Positions 7,014 to 14,900 of a stretch of 34,052 nt of DNA are shown here, in pieces. Source of the DNA: Acidimicrobiales bacterium (GTDB lineage Bacteria; Actinomycetota; Acidimicrobiia; Acidimicrobiales; Iamiaceae); contig JAAZBK010000071.1 in assembly GCA_012513855.1 (NCBI GenBank), forward strand, positions 1-34,052, in the 5' to 3' direction. Both the position numbers and the translations under genes were made by a program. Numbering within the stretch: the stretch's first letter is position 1; each line of letters begins with the position of its first letter. The notes under the pieces were generated by a model. That model saw nothing but the letters and a program-made list of their open reading frames with translations. It was not told the origin of the DNA and ran no database searches.

Positions 7014-8599
7014 CAGTTCTCCTCACGCAGGTCGACCAGCGGCTCGGCCGATGTGACCGTGGGCAGGTCGGCGTCGAAGTTGCCGATCGGGGGCGGGGAC
7101 GGTGAGAGCCATTCGAGGGTCTGGCCCTCCCACGGATCACGGGGGCTCTGGTCGGAGGCCTTGAACAGCGGAAGGAACGAGGCCGCGGCGAGCAGGAGAC
7201 CGAGCAGCAGGACCACCGATCCGGCCACCACCACGTAGTTGAGGCCCTCGATGCCACCGGTCCAGTCGGGGCTGGTCTCGATGCCCTCGCCGGCGATGCC
7301 CGACACGAGGTGCGGAGCCGATACCAGGAGGCCACCGATGAGCAGGACGAGCGGCACGAGCTTGCCGAGGGACTCGTTGGCGCCCTGGCGACCGATCTTG
7401 GTGGCCCACCAGTGGACGCCGCCGAGGGCGGCGATCACCGCGGCGACCAGCGTGGCGTGGGCGACGCCGATGTCGTAGATGGTGCCGGCGGTCTCGAGCG
7501 CCGGGATCGACCCCAGTGCGCCGGCGCCGGTGGCGACGAGCACCAGGAGGAGCGACGAGACCGCGTAGACGGCGCCGGTGGTGAGCCGGAACGAGCCCCG
7601 GCGGAACAGGTCGCCGATCAGACCGGCGATCAGCAGAGCCGGGAGCACGGCGGCCAGACCCATGGCGATCACGAGCGGGGTCTCCACCGCTGACGCGTCG
7701 TTGGTGGCGAGCACCGCTCCGAAGCTCACCACGCCCGCTCCGCCGATGGCGGCGCGGGCCGCCCCCGGAAGGGCGAGGCGGGCCTTGGCCGTGGTGGCGA
7801 GCACGTCGGCGAAGAAGCCCAGGAGCGGGATGGCGACCACGTAGACCTGCGGGTTGCGCAGCGCCCATCCGACCCGGGGGGCCAGCGCCGCGTTGCCGCC
7901 GAGCACGCCGCCCGCGTGGCGGTGGTCGACGTAGGACACCACCAGCGTGGCGACCAGCACCGGAAGGGTGAAGAGCCACAGGACGGCGGCCACCGCCACC
8001 GACCAGGAGAAGAGCGGCGTCCGGGCCAGCGAGAGCCCTGAGGTCCGGAGGGCGAACACCGTGGTGGCGAGGCAGAGCGACGCCAGAAGGATGGCCACGA
8101 GCACCATCCCGAACGAAGCGATCCAGAGGTTGACGCCCGAGCCGCTGGTGCCGCCGGGTCCGCCGTCCATCAGGTAGGAGGCGATGAAGAGAAGCGAGCC
8201 GACCAGCCAGGCCCAGTAGGAAGCGGCTGCGGCCCGGGGGAACGCCACCGCCGGGGCCCCCACCTGGAGCGGCACGACCGCCATGGCCACCCCGATCACC
8301 AGGGGGATCGCCACGAGGAACACGGTGGCCAAGCGGAAGAGCGAGAACGACTGGAGGACCGAGCCCGACGAGAACACCTCGAGCGTGGCGGCGTCGACCG
8401 ATTCGAAGGCGAAGAGCCCGCCGAGCACCACGGTGGCCAGGCCGAACAGCAGCGATGTGACTATGTAGAGCCGGCCGATGACCTTGTGGTCGCCGGAGCC
8501 CAGAACGGCCGCCAATCCAGTGGGTGCCGGTCGGGTGGCCGCGGGGGTCGCCGATCCAGCGGCGGCCACGGTCTCGGGAGGGGTCTCGGTTACAGCCAT
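7013..8599 (-). CDS. Cytochrome oxidase subunit I-like protein lacking most haem and copper ligands
   Basis: 528 residues, about 12 helices, alignable by eye with CtaD along its length: GDHKVIG near residue 36, PLQVGAPAVAFPRAAAASYW at 110-129, RNPQVY at 248-253, VAHATLV at 379-385 and DPWEGQTLEWLSP at 488-500. Cofactor positions differ. The haem a ligand in helix II is F88 (CtaD H91), the CuB His is N249, the CuB His-His pair is T299-N300, and the second haem a His is T383. Only H381 (haem a3 position) and Y253 remain. D-channel Asp is A117, and no Lys occurs between 275 and 400. The frame is intact and it is the first gene of the operon, so it is a maintained protein, not decay. ATG 8599 has GAGG ten bases upstream. 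Confidence 0.9.
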   Translation of the reverse strand: MAVTETPPETVAAAGSATPAATRPAPTGLAAVLGSGDHKVIGRLYIVTSLLFGLATVVLGGLFAFESVDAATLEVFSSGSVLQSFSLFRLATVFLVAIPLVIGVAMAVVPLQVGAPAVAFPRAAAASYWAWLVGSLLFIASYLMDGGPGGTSGSGVNLWIASFGMVLVAILLASLCLATTVFALRTSGLSLARTPLFSWSVAVAAVLWLFTLPVLVATLVVSYVDHRHAGGVLGGNAALAPRVGWALRNPQVYVVAIPLLGFFADVLATTAKARLALPGAARAAIGGAGVVSFGAVLATNDASAVETPLVIAMGLAAVLPALLIAGLIGDLFRRGSFRLTTGAVYAVSSLLLVLVATGAGALGSIPALETAGTIYDIGVAHATLVAAVIAALGGVHWWATKIGRQGANESLGKLVPLVLLIGGLLVSAPHLVSGIAGEGIETSPDWTGGIEGLNYVVVAGSVVLLLGLLLAAASFLPLFKASDQSPRDPWEGQTLEWLSPSPPPIGNFDADLPTVTSAEPLVDLREEN

Positions 8600-8676
8600 T
8601 TGAGTGGCAACCTCACCGTCGGCACGCCCGGATGCGGACGCGACGACGCCTCTGTGCGAAGGGGTTCGGTACGGTT

Positions 8677-8711
8677 CGGGACCTTAGACCGTGGTCCCGT
8701 TCCGGTGGAAA
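8677..8711 (-). promoter_or_regulatory. Probable oxidase operon promoter with overlapping palindrome
   Basis: Reading leftwards, TAAGGT (8686-8681) fits a -10 box, and TTCCAC (8710-8705) about 18 bases upstream is a weak -35. The -10 lies inside an inverted repeat with arms CGGGACC (8677-8683) and GGTCCCG (8693-8699) separated by nine bases, so a bound dimeric regulator would block it. Transcription would begin about 75 bases before the subunit I-like start codon. No -35 consensus is strong, so the promoter is a candidate only. The rest of the gap 8600-8753 shows no gene. Confidence 0.4.
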
Positions 8712-8753
8712 AGCCGACCACCGCTCTGGTGCTGATGGGGCCGCTGCCGAGGT

Positions 8754-9650
8754 TCATCGGACGTTGGCCACGAACTGATCGACGGCCATGGCGCCGAACA
8801 GCAGCGTGATGTAGGTGATCGAGTAGGTGAAGATCTGCATAGCCCGCTTGGTGGTGGGATCCAGCCAGAGCTTCACGGCCATGGCCGTGAACACCCCGCC
8901 GAGCACCAACGCCGACACGAGGTAGACGGCCCCCATCTCGCCCACCGGCGAGAAGAGGATCGACAGTCCCCACAGGATGACGGTGTAGACGAGTATCCGT
9001 CCCGCGGTGGTCTTGAGGCTGGCGACCGACGGCAACATGGGCACGTCGACCGACGCGTAGTCGTCCTTGTACTTGATGGCCAGCGCCCAGAAGTGCGGTG
9101 GGGTCCAGTAGAACATCACCGCGAAGAGCACGACGGGCGCCCAGTCGAGGCTGTTCGTCACCGACGACCACCCGATCAGCACCGGGGCGGCCCCCGCGGC
9201 GCCACCGATCACGATGTTGCTCTTCGACGTGCGCTTCAGCCACAGCGTGTAGATGAAGACGTAGAAGAGGCATGCGGCCACGCCCAGCACCGCGCTGAGC
9301 AGGTTCACCCAGTACCAGAGCCACGCGAACGCCACGATCTCGATGGCGACGGCGAACACCAGCGCCTCGCGCGGTGCCACCACCCCCGTCACCAGGGGCC
9401 GGCCCTGGGTGCGCTTCATCACCTTGTCGATGTCGCGGTCGACGTACATGTTCACCGCGTTGGCGCCGCCCGCGGCCAGGGTCCCGCCGATCACCGTGTT
9501 GAGCATCAGCCAGCCCGACGGCATGCCCCTCGCCGCCACGATCTGGGTGGGGACCGTGGTGATCAGGAGAAGTTCGATGATGCGCGGCTTCGTCAGAGCT
9601 ATGAAGCCAGCGACGCGCTGGCGCAGCGTGAACGGGGCCTGCTGGAGCAC
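8754..9650 (-). CDS. ctaB: Protohaem IX farnesyltransferase (haem O synthase)
   Basis: 298 residues, a polytopic UbiA-family prenyltransferase. It adds a farnesyl group to haem b to give haem O, which CtaA then oxidises to haem A for CtaD. Visible motifs are LTKPRIIELLLITT in helix 1, the NxxxDxxxD metal/diphosphate site (NMYVDRDIDKVMKRTQGRPL, about 103-122), and a second conserved loop YTLWLKRTSKSNIVIGGAAGAAP. The GTG at 9650 is preceded by a TAGGGT box exactly six bases upstream, which suggests a leaderless transcript starting at the start codon. It is divergent from ctaA and lies 154 bases before the oxidase operon on the same strand. Confidence 0.95.
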   Translation of the reverse strand: MLQQAPFTLRQRVAGFIALTKPRIIELLLITTVPTQIVAARGMPSGWLMLNTVIGGTLAAGGANAVNMYVDRDIDKVMKRTQGRPLVTGVVAPREALVFAVAIEIVAFAWLWYWVNLLSAVLGVAACLFYVFIYTLWLKRTSKSNIVIGGAAGAAPVLIGWSSVTNSLDWAPVVLFAVMFYWTPPHFWALAIKYKDDYASVDVPMLPSVASLKTTAGRILVYTVILWGLSILFSPVGEMGAVYLVSALVLGGVFTAMAVKLWLDPTTKRAMQIFTYSITYITLLFGAMAVDQFVANVR

Positions 9651-9656
9651 GGAGCA

Positions 9657-9662
9657 ACCCTA
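9657..9662 (-). promoter_or_regulatory. -10 box of ctaB, leaderless arrangement
   Basis: TAGGGT on the minus strand, six bases before the GTG at 9650, which would place the transcription start on the start codon. TTGGTC at 9687-9682 could be a -35 with a 19-base spacer. It shares the ctaB-ctaA divergent region (9651-9789) with the ctaA promoter. Confidence 0.5.
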
Positions 9663-9777
9663 GGTGTGGGTCCTGCGAGGTGACCAAAGCGCAGGTGGCA
9701 GAGGCCCGGACACCGGCTCGCGCACGAGAGCTCCGCAGCCGTGCCACCGGGCTTGGTGGACGCCGCCGGCCCGGCCC

Positions 9778-9783
9778 TACCCT
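9778..9783 (+). promoter_or_regulatory. -10 box of ctaA, leaderless arrangement
   Basis: TACCCT followed by exactly six bases and then the GTG at 9790. TTGGTG at 9753-9758 with a 19-base spacer is a possible -35, mirroring the ctaB promoter. There is no Shine-Dalgarno before this GTG, which fits leaderless translation. Confidence 0.5.
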
Positions 9784-9789
9784 GAGCCC

Positions 9790-10806
9790 GTGCGCCTCGC
9801 CACCTACCACCGGGTCACGGTGGTCGCCCTCGCCCTCCTCGTGGCGATCGTGGTCACCGGCGCCGGCGTCCGGCTCACCGGTTCGGGCATGGGCTGCACC
9901 GACTGGCCCCGTTGCACCGAGAAGACGTTCACGCCATCCTCCGACCTGCACGCCAAGATCGAGTTCGCCAACCGCATGGTCACCGGTCTGGTGTCGGTGG
10001 CCGTCGCCGCCGCCGTGCTCGGTTCTCTTCGCCTCCGGCCCCGACGCCGCGACCTGGTCTGGTTGTCTTGGGGACTGGTGGGCGGGGTGATCGGCCAGAT
10101 CGTGGTGGGCGGGCTCGTGGTCCTGTCGCACCTGAACCCGTGGCTCGTGCAGATGCACTTCGTGGTCTCCATGGTCCTCATCGCCAACGCGCTGATCCTC
10201 CGGCACCGGGCCGCACGGCCCGCGTCGGCCACCGTCAGACCGTCGGTCACCCCGGCCCTGCTCCGATGGGGCAAGGTGCTGCTCGGCCTGTGCGTCGTCG
10301 TCCTGCTGACCGGCACCCTCGTCACCGGTTCGGGGCCGCACAGCGGTCACCAGGAGGCCGACCCCGGAGCCACCCTGGCGGAGAAGGTCGAGGCCGCCGG
10401 GAAGATCCGCCGTCTGCCGATCGACGTCTCCGACGCGGCCCGGATCCACGGCGTCTCGATGATGCTGCTCCTGGCCGCCACCATCTGGGTGATCGTCCAG
10501 CTACGACGACACCACCGCTCCAACGAGACCCTCCAGCGGGGCACGAGCGCTCTGGTGACGGTGCTGCTGCTGCAAGCCGGGCTCGGCTACACGCAGTACT
10601 TCTCGGGGGTGCCTCCGCTGCTGGTCGGCCTGCACGTTCTCGGGGCGTCGCTTGTCTTCCTGGTGGCGCTCCAGGTCCTGCTCGACATGACCGAACCGAA
10701 CCCCGCCGGCGGATTGGCACTGGAGTCGGACCCACCCGCTCCGGCAAGATCAGAGGGTGAGCGCTCCGGTGATCGCCCCCGAGGAGATCTCGTCACCGAC
10801 CGGTGA
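9790..10806 (+). CDS. ctaA: Haem A synthase
   Basis: 338 residues, eight helices in two four-helix halves (COX15/CtaA family). It hydroxylates the C8 methyl of haem O to form haem A. Visible are [15 protein letters not shown] with the extracytoplasmic cysteine pair, the EFANRM loop of the first half, QMHF in the next helix, and the second-half haem-binding ARIHGVS and GLHVLGA. The GTG at 9790 was chosen because it opens just before the first helix and carries a TAnnnT-N6 leaderless promoter; the frame upstream is Arg/Pro-rich and non-conserved. The 3' end overlaps clpS by 50 bases. It acts with CtaB for the neighbouring oxidase. Confidence 0.94.
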   Translation: MRLATYHRVTVVALALLVAIVVTGAGVRLTGSGMGCTDWPRCTEKTFTPSSDLHAKIEFANRMVTGLVSVAVAAAVLGSLRLRPRRRDLVWLSWGLVGGVIGQIVVGGLVVLSHLNPWLVQMHFVVSMVLIANALILRHRAARPASATVRPSVTPALLRWGKVLLGLCVVVLLTGTLVTGSGPHSGHQEADPGATLAEKVEAAGKIRRLPIDVSDAARIHGVSMMLLLAATIWVIVQLRRHHRSNETLQRGTSALVTVLLLQAGLGYTQYFSGVPPLLVGLHVLGASLVFLVALQVLLDMTEPNPAGGLALESDPPAPARSEGERSGDRPRGDLVTDR

Positions 10807-11056
10807 CGCCGACCAGGAGACCGACCTGCCTTGGATCGTTCTCGTCTGGAACGACCCGATAAACACCATGGACTACGTGACCCTCGTGTTCCAGAAGCTG
10901 TTCGGGTACTCCAAGGAGAAGGCCGACCGCCTGATGCTCCAGGTGCACCACGAAGGCCGGGCGGTGGTCTCCTCAGGGGCCCGGGACAAGGCCGAGGTCG
11001 ACGTGTTCAGGCTTCACGAGCACGGTCTGTGGGCAACCATGCAGCACGACAAGTGA
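10757..11056 (+). CDS. clpS: ATP-dependent Clp protease adaptor ClpS
   Basis: 99 residues. ClpS binds N-degron substrates and delivers them to ClpC/ClpA. A disordered acidic N-terminus (1-24) is followed by the compact domain, with [20 protein letters not shown] (about 31-50) forming the N-degron pocket, then [17 protein letters not shown] and [18 protein letters not shown]. The GTG at 10757 overlaps the end of ctaA. A GTG at 10769 would remove four residues and cannot be excluded. It is followed after 22 bases by a DUF2017 gene, a pairing common in actinobacteria. Confidence 0.92.
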   Translation: MSAPVIAPEEISSPTGDADQETDLPWIVLVWNDPINTMDYVTLVFQKLFGYSKEKADRLMLQVHHEGRAVVSSGARDKAEVDVFRLHEHGLWATMQHDK

Positions 11057-11078
11057 TCGAGCAGCCGGACCGGCGCCC

Positions 11079-11558
11079 ATGAGCCGCCGTCCCAACCCGG
11101 TGGTCCAGCGACAGGCCGACGGATCGTTCGCCCTGGTCCTCGACCCCCGCAACGTGGAGGCGCTGGAATCCTTGCTCGGCGAGCTCGACGAGCTCCTGGA
11201 GGCCACCCCCGACGACCCGAGCCTGGCACGGCTGCACCCGACCGCGTACTCCGAGGACCCCGATCGCGACCTGGCGTACCAGATCCTCGCCGGGGACGAG
11301 CTGCGGACCAAGCGCCGCGCCACCATCGCCGCGGTGCGCGGTTCGCTGGGGCGCTCCGAGCTGACCGAGGACGAGCTCTGGGGATGGCTCCAGGCCCTGA
11401 ACGCCCTGCGACTGGTGGTGGGGACCAGGCTCGGCATCGACGACGACGAGCGCGACCGCCCACGCCTGTCACCCGACGATCCCGACGTCGCGCTGTGGGA
11501 CATCTACGACTTCAGCACCCAGATCCAGTACTTCGTGGTCGCCGCCCTGAACGGGTGA
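11079..11558 (+). CDS. DUF2017 family protein
   Basis: 159 residues, soluble and acidic. The pattern VQRQADGSFALVLDPRNVEALESL at the N-terminus, then an ELRTKRRATIAAVRGSL segment and a closing ALRLVVGTRLGI... DPDVALWDIYDFSTQIQYFVVAAL, fits the DUF2017 family found next to clpS in actinobacteria. Function is unknown; a role with ClpS in proteolysis is suggested by position only. The last 28 bases including the stop codon are repeated once directly downstream. Confidence 0.85.
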   Translation: MSRRPNPVVQRQADGSFALVLDPRNVEALESLLGELDELLEATPDDPSLARLHPTAYSEDPDRDLAYQILAGDELRTKRRATIAAVRGSLGRSELTEDELWGWLQALNALRLVVGTRLGIDDDERDRPRLSPDDPDVALWDIYDFSTQIQYFVVAALNG

Positions 11559-11593
11559 ACCGGTCCTTCGTGGTCGCCGCCCTGAAGGGGTGA
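11531..11593 (+). repeat. Partial tandem duplication of the DUF2017 gene end
   Basis: Bases 11531-11558, which end in the TGA stop, recur at 11566-11593 with a single mismatch (C to G). The copies are offset by 35 bases, so the second copy is in another frame relative to the gene and codes for nothing. It looks like a recent slippage or short duplication. Confidence 0.85.
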
Positions 11594-11612
11594 TCCAGGT
11601 GGGTGCGCAGGC

Positions 11613-13229
11613 TCAGCCGCCGGTCCCGCACCCCAGCATCACGTCGGCCATCAGGGCCCCGATGGTCTGGTCCCCGTCATCTCCGGAGGCCATCAGCTGC
11701 TCCATCGTCACCACGCTCATGAAGCCGTCGGCCACGCACCAGCCCTCGGTCTCGGACGCTCCCGTGTCCCGCACATCCATGTAGATGCTGGTCCTCGTCA
11801 CCGGCAGCGCCAGAACATCGAGCGTCACCCCGCTCTCGGGGGCGGCATCGGCGCCGGGGTCGCACGCCTGGAACTGCAGGTTCTCGTCGTCGTCGCGCAT
11901 CACCGAAGCGACCTCGGCCGGCCCGGCCTGCACCCACCGGTTCAACGCGCTCTCGAGCACGGAGGTCTCGGTGGGCCCGTCGCCCACCAACGTCGCCCGC
12001 ATGCACACCCTCTGTCCGTCGCGGTAGGTCACGTAGGTGTCACCGCCCAACCCGTCGACGGCCGCCAGGGCGTCCCTGGGTTCGAGCCGGCCGGCCAGCA
12101 CCAGGTACCAGGCGATGGGTCCCACGTCGTCGCGGTTGATCTCGGTGGTGCCCGACGGGGTGATCACCTCGAGCTCCACCTCCTCGGCTTCGGGAGAGTG
12201 CCAGAGGAACGGGTTGAACAGCACCTGTTCGCTGGGTGGGTCCTTCAGGGCCTCGTCGATGGCGCCCTGGCCCTCGACGTCGAGCAGGTAGGTCACGAGG
12301 GGCTCGCCGAACACGTACGGCGCAGCGAAGAGCGCTGTCAGGGCGTCGGGAACCTCCTCGAACACGGTCTCGGCGCTCTCCTCGCCGGATGCATCGGACT
12401 CCGCCCGGTACTCCTCGCGCTCGGCGTCGGTCAGCTCCTCGTCGACGTACACGTCCTCGATCCGACCCGCGTCGCCCTCGGCGATGGCGCGCAGGACACC
12501 CGCTCGGGTGCTGGACATCTCCGACATCCGGGACAGATCGAAGTGCTGATCCTGGAGCACGTGGACGAGCTCGTGCACCAACGTCACCCGCAGGGCGGGG
12601 GTGAGCGTCTCGCCTCGGACGTACACCTCCTTGGTCCCGGAGGAGTAGAAGGCGAGGGTTCCGCTGTCGTTCAGGGTGTTCATCGAGCCGACCAGGTCGA
12701 AGTCGCCGCTCACGAAGCCGAGGGCGCGCAGCTCGGCGGCCGCGTCGGCCACCGCGGCCTCGTCCTCCTCGCTCGAGGGCTCCGACGTGGAAGCAGCCGT
12801 GTACTCGGACTCGGAGAGGAAGTTGACCTCGACCGGGTGCTCGAACTCGAGCCCCCGCTCGCTTGCCACCCACGCGGCCAGCGGCTCGACCCGGTCGTCC
12901 CACGACGACGGGAACTCGTCCTCCTCGCTCAGCACCAGGTAGGCGATGCCGCCCGCCAGCAGGCCGAGCACCACGATCGACGCCACCAGCACCCAGGCCG
13001 GTGAACGGTCGTGCCTGGCGGCCTGGGGCGGACCGGCGAGCGGTCCTGTGGGGGGCGACGGAGGTAGGCCCTGCGACCACTGCGCCGGTGAGGAATCGAA
13101 GCTCGCTGCGGGCGTGGACACCGGCGAGGGAGCTCCACCACGGGCTCCGCCGGCCGCCCCGACCGGGGGACCACCGCCCCAGAGGCCGGGCTCACGAGGT
13201 GGCGAGGGCCACGGGACGGGTCCGCTCAC
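11613..13229 (-). CDS. Membrane-anchored HExxH zinc metallopeptidase-like protein
   Basis: 538 residues. A Pro/Gly-rich cytoplasmic N-terminus (1-75) precedes one transmembrane helix (about 78-100), then a large extracytoplasmic region. H219-E220-L-V-H223 in VTLVHELVHVLQDQHFD gives two zinc ligands and the general base; E251 in RAIAEGDAGRI is a likely third ligand, giving a gluzincin-like layout. The region 259-290 is very acidic. The C-terminal half has four cysteines that could form disulfides outside the cell. Topology suggests a cell-envelope protease. The protein substrate is not evident, and I do not recognise a named family. The GTG at 13229 gives the complete Pro-rich tail; its Shine-Dalgarno is weak. 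It is convergent with the DUF2017 gene. Confidence 0.8.
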   Translation of the reverse strand: MSGPVPWPSPPREPGLWGGGPPVGAAGGARGGAPSPVSTPAASFDSSPAQWSQGLPPSPPTGPLAGPPQAARHDRSPAWVLVASIVVLGLLAGGIAYLVLSEEDEFPSSWDDRVEPLAAWVASERGLEFEHPVEVNFLSESEYTAASTSEPSSEEDEAAVADAAAELRALGFVSGDFDLVGSMNTLNDSGTLAFYSSGTKEVYVRGETLTPALRVTLVHELVHVLQDQHFDLSRMSEMSSTRAGVLRAIAEGDAGRIEDVYVDEELTDAEREEYRAESDASGEESAETVFEEVPDALTALFAAPYVFGEPLVTYLLDVEGQGAIDEALKDPPSEQVLFNPFLWHSPEAEEVELEVITPSGTTEINRDDVGPIAWYLVLAGRLEPRDALAAVDGLGGDTYVTYRDGQRVCMRATLVGDGPTETSVLESALNRWVQAGPAEVASVMRDDDENLQFQACDPGADAAPESGVTLDVLALPVTRTSIYMDVRDTGASETEGWCVADGFMSVVTMEQLMASGDDGDQTIGALMADVMLGCGTGG

Positions 13230-13392
13230 CTCGACCCGATCACCAGGAGCGGTCCCACCGCCACGTCAGCGTGCACGACCTAACCGTCGGCACCACCGGC
13301 ACCACGTTGAGGACAATCGAGCCGACGCCGGCGAGAACCGCCGGCAACGCCCGGATCAGGCCGTTTCGGACTCCGGGACCACGGAGGTCGAC

Positions 13393-13401
13393 TGCTACCC
13401 T
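13393..13401 (+). promoter_or_regulatory. Extended -10 box of the tRNA-Glu gene
   Basis: TGCTACCCT reads as an extended -10 (TGn-TACCCT), ending 23 bases before the mature tRNA 5' end. No clear -35 is visible. The remaining intergenic DNA 13230-13392 shows no gene. Confidence 0.4.
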
Positions 13402-13424
13402 GACCCAGTCCCGTAGCGGGACAG

Positions 13425-13500
13425 GCCCCCATCGTCCAGCGGCCTAGGACGCCTCCCTTTCAAGGAGGTAACACGGGTTCGAATCCCGTTGGGGGTGCCA
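13425..13500 (+). tRNA. tRNA-Glu (anticodon TTC), CCA encoded
   Basis: Full cloverleaf. The acceptor arm GCCCCCA pairs with TGGGGGT. The anticodon stem is CCTCC/GGAGG (13452-13456 and 13464-13468) around loop CTTTCAA with anticodon TTC at 13459-13461. The T arm is ACGGG-TTCGAAT-CCCGT. The discriminator base is G and CCA is encoded at 13498-13500. It is a single tRNA gene with no other tRNA nearby, followed by a hairpin at 13549-13579. Confidence 0.97.
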
Positions 13501-13548
13501 CCGGGCGCTGCCCGAGCACCGTCGGCGGTAGGCGGTCAGAGACCAACG

Positions 13549-13579
13549 AAAGGTGCCGGCCCCAGGGGCCGGCACCTTT
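13549..13579. terminator. Bidirectional terminator hairpin
   Basis: Perfect inverted repeat: AAAGGTGCCGGCC, a five-base loop, then its complement, 13 paired bases. The A and T ends give short A/T flanks on both strands. It lies between the tRNA (+) and the end of the GSII gene (-), 26 bases past the GSII stop, so it can serve both. Confidence 0.8.
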
Positions 13580-13604
13580 CGAGACGCTGTTGCGTGCTTC
13601 GCCG

Positions 13605-14618
13605 CTACAGGGCGGCGGAGCAGACGGTGTCGGTGATCAGGCGGGTCACCACGTAGGGGTCCATGTTGGCGTTCGGGCGACGATCCTCGATGTAGCCCTT
13701 CTTGTCGACGGCCACCTGCCACGGGATGCGGATCGAGGCGCCGCGGTTCGACACGCCGTAGGAGAACTCGGTCCAGGGGGCGGTCTCGTGGGCGCCGGTG
13801 AGGCGGTCCTCGATGCCGTGGCCGTAGTTCTTGACGTGCTCCTCGGCCTTGGTGCCGAGCGCCTCGCAGGCCGCGATGATCGGGTCGTAGCCCTCGCGCA
13901 TGGCCTTGGTGGAGAAGTTGGTGTGAGCGCCGGCTCCGTTCCAGTCGCCCTTGACCGGCTTGGGCTCCACCGTGGCGCTGATGTCGAACTCCTCGGCGAT
14001 GCGGTAGAGCAGCCACCGGGCAACCCACAGCTGGTCGGAGACCTCCAGCGGGCTGAGCGGCCCGACCTGGAACTCCCACTGACCGGGCATGACCTCGGCG
14101 TTGATGCCCGACAGGCCGACCCCAGCCTCGATGCAGGCCTCCATGTGGGCCTCGACGACCTCACGGCCGAACACCTCGTCGGCGCCGACGCCGCAGTAGT
14201 AGAAGCCCTGGGGGGCGGGGAAGCCGCCGACGGGGAAGCCGAGTGGGCGCCCGTCCTTGAAGAAGGTGTACTCCTGCTCGATGCCGAAGAGCGGCTCGTG
14301 GTCGGCGAACTTCTCGGCGACCTCGGCGCAGGCCGCGCGGTTGTTGGTGGGGTGCGGGGTCATGTCGATCAGGAGGACCTCGCACATCACGAGGACGTCG
14401 TCGCCACCGCGGATCGGATCCGGGTAGACGGCCACGGGGCGGAGCACGCAGTCGGAGTTGTCGCCCGGGGCCTGGTTCGTGCTGGAACCGTCGAAGCCCC
14501 AGATGGGCAGGTCGGCAGGCGTGGTGCTGGCGCCGTCGGCCAGGATCCTGGTCTTGGAGCGCAGGCGAGCGGTGGGCTCGGTGCCGTCGATCCAGATGTA
14601 CTCGGCCTTGATTGCCAC
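13605..14618 (-). CDS. glnII: Glutamine synthetase type II
   Basis: 337 residues, the short eukaryotic-type GSII. It makes glutamine from glutamate, ammonia and ATP. Visible are the N-terminal beta-grasp region with PIWGFDGSSTNQAPGDNSD, the metal-binding EQEYTFF, then INAEVMPGQWEFQVGP, and the nucleotide/ammonia-site AGAHTNFSTKAMR and NRGASIRIPW. The length matches rhizobial and Streptomyces GSII, and there is no adenylylation loop. The GTG start at 14618 has GGAG about seven bases upstream. It is divergent from a GlnA2-type synthetase and regulator. The upstream gap contains a probable regulator site (14705-14732) and a TATGGT -10 (14683-14678). Confidence 0.95.
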   Translation of the reverse strand: MAIKAEYIWIDGTEPTARLRSKTRILADGASTTPADLPIWGFDGSSTNQAPGDNSDCVLRPVAVYPDPIRGGDDVLVMCEVLLIDMTPHPTNNRAACAEVAEKFADHEPLFGIEQEYTFFKDGRPLGFPVGGFPAPQGFYYCGVGADEVFGREVVEAHMEACIEAGVGLSGINAEVMPGQWEFQVGPLSPLEVSDQLWVARWLLYRIAEEFDISATVEPKPVKGDWNGAGAHTNFSTKAMREGYDPIIAACEALGTKAEEHVKNYGHGIEDRLTGAHETAPWTEFSYGVSNRGASIRIPWQVAVDKKGYIEDRRPNANMDPYVVTRLITDTVCSAAL

Positions 14619-14677
14619 GGGGATTCTCCAGTCTTCGTGCCGGGCTCGGTGGCCGGCAGATCCGTTGTGCGAGGAGC

Positions 14678-14683
14678 ACCATA
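14678..14683 (-). promoter_or_regulatory. Candidate -10 box of glnII
   Basis: TATGGT on the minus strand, about 60 bases before the GSII start codon. The phased GTGAAC site begins 22 bases upstream of it, a spacing usual for an activator. No good -35 is present, as expected for an activated promoter. Confidence 0.4.
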
Positions 14684-14704
14684 AGAAGCCACTCGCGCGG
14701 GGTC

Positions 14705-14732
14705 GTTTCCCAACTGTGAACGGTTCGTGAAC
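14705..14732. promoter_or_regulatory. Candidate GlnR box near glnII
   Basis: Three hexamers in helical phase: GTTTCC (14705), GTGAAC (14716) and GTGAAC (14727), each 11 bases apart. Known actinobacterial GlnR sites are GTnAC and GaAAC half-sites with the same 11-base period. The regulator gene downstream encodes a GlnR-like protein. Assignment is inference from spacing and context. Confidence 0.5.
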
Positions 14733-14900
14733 GGCCCCGAGGGGCGTCGTGCGGGCTGGTCCACAGCCTCCTCCACCCCAAAGCCTTCACCAAGCTGAAC
14801 GGGTCGTCCACCGAGATGGCGCCTCGTCGACGGCGAGATGCGGACCGCCCGAGGTAACCGCGTCGCGACCCGTGACCTACCGACCCGTGCTCGGAGCCGG

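Noticed and set aside
7013-8599. The idea that the subunit I-like gene is a pseudogene
   Set aside because: The frame is full length without stops or frameshifts, has coupled neighbours and keeps helix and loop motifs, so decay is unlikely.
8590-10449. A 619-codon minus-strand frame across ctaA and ctaB
   Set aside because: It runs through two real genes in other frames and shows no domain. It covers the divergent promoter region as well.
13320-13350. GCCGGC repeats before the tRNA as an operator
   Set aside because: Short self-complementary GC hexamers are expected by chance at this GC content, and spacing does not fit a regulator site.
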